Below, piece after piece: positions 63,001 through 64,000 of a stretch of DNA of 64,000 nt. Position 1 is the stretch's first letter. Each line of letters starts with the position of its first letter. The stretch spans positions 1 to 64,000 of the forward strand of contig NZ_VSFC01000042.1 in assembly GCF_008084905.1 (NCBI RefSeq), written 5' to 3'. Origin of the DNA: Xanthomarina maritima (GTDB taxonomy: Bacteria; Bacteroidota; Bacteroidia; Flavobacteriales; Flavobacteriaceae). Position numbers and translations under genes: made by a program. Below the pieces are notes generated by a model. It worked only from the letters and a program-made list of their open reading frames with translations. It did no database searches and had not been told where the DNA came from.

Positions 63001-64000
63001 TGGCCATAGCAAATCTCTAGAAGTACCTTCGCTAACTTTTAATGGCACTTCTATTTGGTAATAGTTTTGAGTTAAATCGTTACCCATTCTAATAAAACCA
63101 ACTAAATCTTCATCGTCTAAGCCTGGAATATCACCTTCTTCAGCATGTATAAACATTCTAAGCTTTTTATATTGACGCATATCGATATTGATGTTTTTAT
63201 AAACAGCTCTTGCATCTTGAGGTTCTAGATCGCATACATCTAAAACAAGTGATTGCTCATTTTGACGAATTAATGTATTGTTATTATAAAACTCTTCAGG
63301 TTCAACTCCTGGTGGTGATATATAGGTTCCATCGTTTTCAATTGTTCCAATAATACCAACGCTAAATTCGGTATTGTCTAAATTAGGGTCACCACCATCT
63401 TCATCTAGAGTCAATGTGTATCTTCTCCAATCACTTCTAACAAGATCTAAAGTCCCAAAACGAAATACTGTTTTTTCAGAAAACTCCTTTAAATACATAC
63501 GCGTAAATCGAATTGATCTTAAATCTGAAATACCTCCAACTGCATTAGTAAATTCGCTTACTGGTATTCTAAATTGCAACCATCTTGGTGTAACTGTTTG
63601 CCCATTTGGTAACTCTCTAACTTCATCATCCTTAATATCTACAATATATGGGTTGTTTTCGTTTAATGTTGCTGGAGTTAAATCAAGTTCATATTCAAAA
63701 TAGCTGTCAATCGTATTCATTGTATTGTCACGATTTACATCTTCAACATCTGGTTGAGTTGTCGAGCCTCTATTTGTATCAGTAAAAGTATCTGGTGAGT
63801 TTCCTTCTACGCCATTATATTGTTTATAACGATCAAAAATATCTCCATCAGTATTTAAAAAATAGGTATAGTTATCATTTGAAGGGTCTGGTAACCCAGA
63901 ATAATCTGTAAAAATTTGCGCTTCTTCAGCATCATTATAACCATCAAACCCAACATCTTGATTAGTACGCTGGTTACCAGTAGTATCGAAGGCATAAATT
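60067..64000 (-). CDS. sprA: SprA type IX secretion translocon, C-terminal part (gene runs off the right edge)
   Basis: The frame is open from the stop at 60067 to the window end, about 1,311 codons; upstream of the internal Met at 63720 it continues without a stop, so the gene is longer. Full-length SprA is roughly 2,400 residues. Sequence features fit SprA: VEDVNRDNT and YFEYELDLTPATL near 63.7 kb, ADKCAVLWFNELRLSDMDNEGG around 62.7 kb, and a barrel ending SGITLRYNFGN. SprA is the large outer-membrane channel of the type IX system and is needed for gliding. Confidence 0.95.
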   Translation of the reverse strand, partial: IYAFDTTGNQRTNQDVGFDGYNDAEEAQIFTDYSGLPDPSNDNYTYFLNTDGDIFDRYKQYNGVEGNSPDTFTDTNRGSTTQPDVEDVNRDNTMNTIDSYFEYELDLTPATLNENNPYIVDIKDDEVRELPNGQTVTPRWLQFRIPVSEFTNAVGGISDLRSIRFTRMYLKEFSEKTVFRFGTLDLVRSDWRRYTLTLDEDGGDPNLDNTEFSVGIIGTIENDGTYISPPGVEPEEFYNNNTLIRQNEQSLVLDVCDLEPQDARAVYKNINIDMRQYKKLRMFIHAEEGDIPGLDDEDLVGFIRMGNDLTQNYYQIEVPLKVSEGTSRDLLWPEENEINLQLELLQDIKSEGISNGTISNPNPTFYDVIDGTLSENPVPEYSPYTLGQQRIAIIGNPNFGDIRTLMVGIKNAAATDKCAVLWFNELRLSDMDNEGGWAAILSVDTNFADFANVSATGRKSTTGFGSIEQGPNQRSREDVEQYDVVTNVNIGQLLPQKWGVQIPFNYGQGEELITPKYDQYYKDLTLESRLDAADSSEEKDNIKEQSENYTKRRSINFIGVRKIKTNDSKPRFYDVENLTFNYSYNKIKHRDFEIENSIDQTVRAGVNYAYNFEPFTIEPFKKNDSLFTSDYLKLLKDFNFNPLPSSFTVNTNINRQYNKQKFREIDLTGNNIGLDEFYKRNYTFDYQYTINYNLTKSLQLNLTASNNNIVRNYFKDNIINGEQDPTLDVWDGFFDFGDPNRQFQQLAVNYDIPLNKIPTLSFIDATYSYSGDFQWQKGSDLFGDLEVNGVTYDLGNTVSNANRHNINSTFNMNKFYNYIGLKKKTVRRNTTTRTPPGAKEGDDKQGGDKIAKAKNNGQKLANVGIDILTSVKRIQFNYAETNGTYLPGYLRTPGFIGTLKPTVGFTFGSQNDVRDLAARKGWLTVYPDFNEQYTAVKTQQLDYTANIEPLKDLKIDLVGTRLYAENYTENYRINDYGDGYEYESLTPNSFGNFTISTILIKTAFSKSDETQSAAFDDFRTNRIEVANRLAEDHYGSSTFPLDAEGYPVGFGKNSQAVLLPSFLSAYKGKDANGISLDAISDFPIPNWDLKYTGLMNLDWFKKRFKRFSLIHGYRANYTINQFRSNLDYDPLNPEELDQGGNFKNETIYSNINLTEMFSPLIRIDMEMKNSVKVLAEVKRDRLLSLSFDNNLMTEIQGKEYIIGLGYRVKDVRIKSKLAGPSKRIVSDINIKADLSYRRNETIIRYLDLDNNQITSGQTIWSGKLTADYSFSKNLIGIFYFDYMFSEYAISTAYPQTTIRSGITLRYNFGN

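Overview
The window is AT-rich, densely packed chromosomal DNA from a member of the Bacteroidota, almost certainly a marine-type Flavobacteriaceae. The evidence is the gene content: type IX secretion and gliding genes (sprA, a porG/DUF6089 gene, a PorP/SprF gene, a RemB-like gene), a short primary sigma factor of 287 residues, start sites without Shine-Dalgarno sequences, and promoters of the Bacteroidetes form TTG-N~20-TAnnTTTG. I see no insertion sequence, prophage, CRISPR array or rRNA. Genus-level assignment is not possible from reading alone.

Layout. 1-450: two tRNA genes (Gly-GCC then Leu-UAA, minus strand) with a clear promoter and a terminator. 450-9.1 kb: mutS, an SPOUT RNA methylase, a SAM methyltransferase, a GyrI-like protein, a large secreted MG2/plug-like protein, a HPPK-deoxynucleoside kinase fusion and a queuosine-precursor transporter. 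9.2-16 kb: an AsmA-like protein, rpoD, rpsU, a GNAT enzyme, a DUF2797 protein and a GH3-like protein. 16.2-22.3 kb: a light-response/pigment locus, with a CarH-like B12-binding MerR regulator divergent from a three-domain fasciclin lipoprotein and then crtI-crtB-crtZ-crtYcd (phytoene to zeaxanthin). 22.3-29 kb: clpX, clpP, tig, a small membrane protein, an esterase and pdxJ on the minus strand, with a CBS-domain gene and nadK on the plus strand. 30.1-36 kb: an envelope-assembly operon, porG-uppS-bamA-ompH-ompH, followed by murI.

36.8-43.5 kb: a small lipoprotein, a gamma-carbonic anhydrase-like protein, a PorP/SprF protein, a duplicated-domain NifU-type protein, a DUF255 lipoprotein, DUF1304 and MscS. 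43.5-49.8 kb (minus): a MacAB-TolC-like exporter with one ATPase, two permeases, an adaptor and a TolC-like channel, ending in tsaB. 49.9-55.3 kb (minus): accessory and subunit III/IV genes of a heme-copper oxidase, with ctaB, Sco and DUF420. 55.3-64 kb (minus): the 3' part of sprA, gcvH, vanZ-like, a tonB gene interrupted by one in-frame TAA, a second tonB and remB.

Most interesting points: (1) the CarH-like regulator, with TGTCTAA motifs at both divergent start codons and over the -7 element of the fasciclin/crt promoter; (2) the tonB nonsense codon; (3) a TonB-type C-terminal domain shared by three neighbouring genes, including the N terminus of the RemB-like barrel protein; (4) Cys-rich C-terminal tails on both PorG-like and PorP-like proteins; (5) rpsU without a visible Shine-Dalgarno; (6) a long hairpin downstream of the GH3-like gene. 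All functional statements rest on reading the translations and motifs, without database searches.
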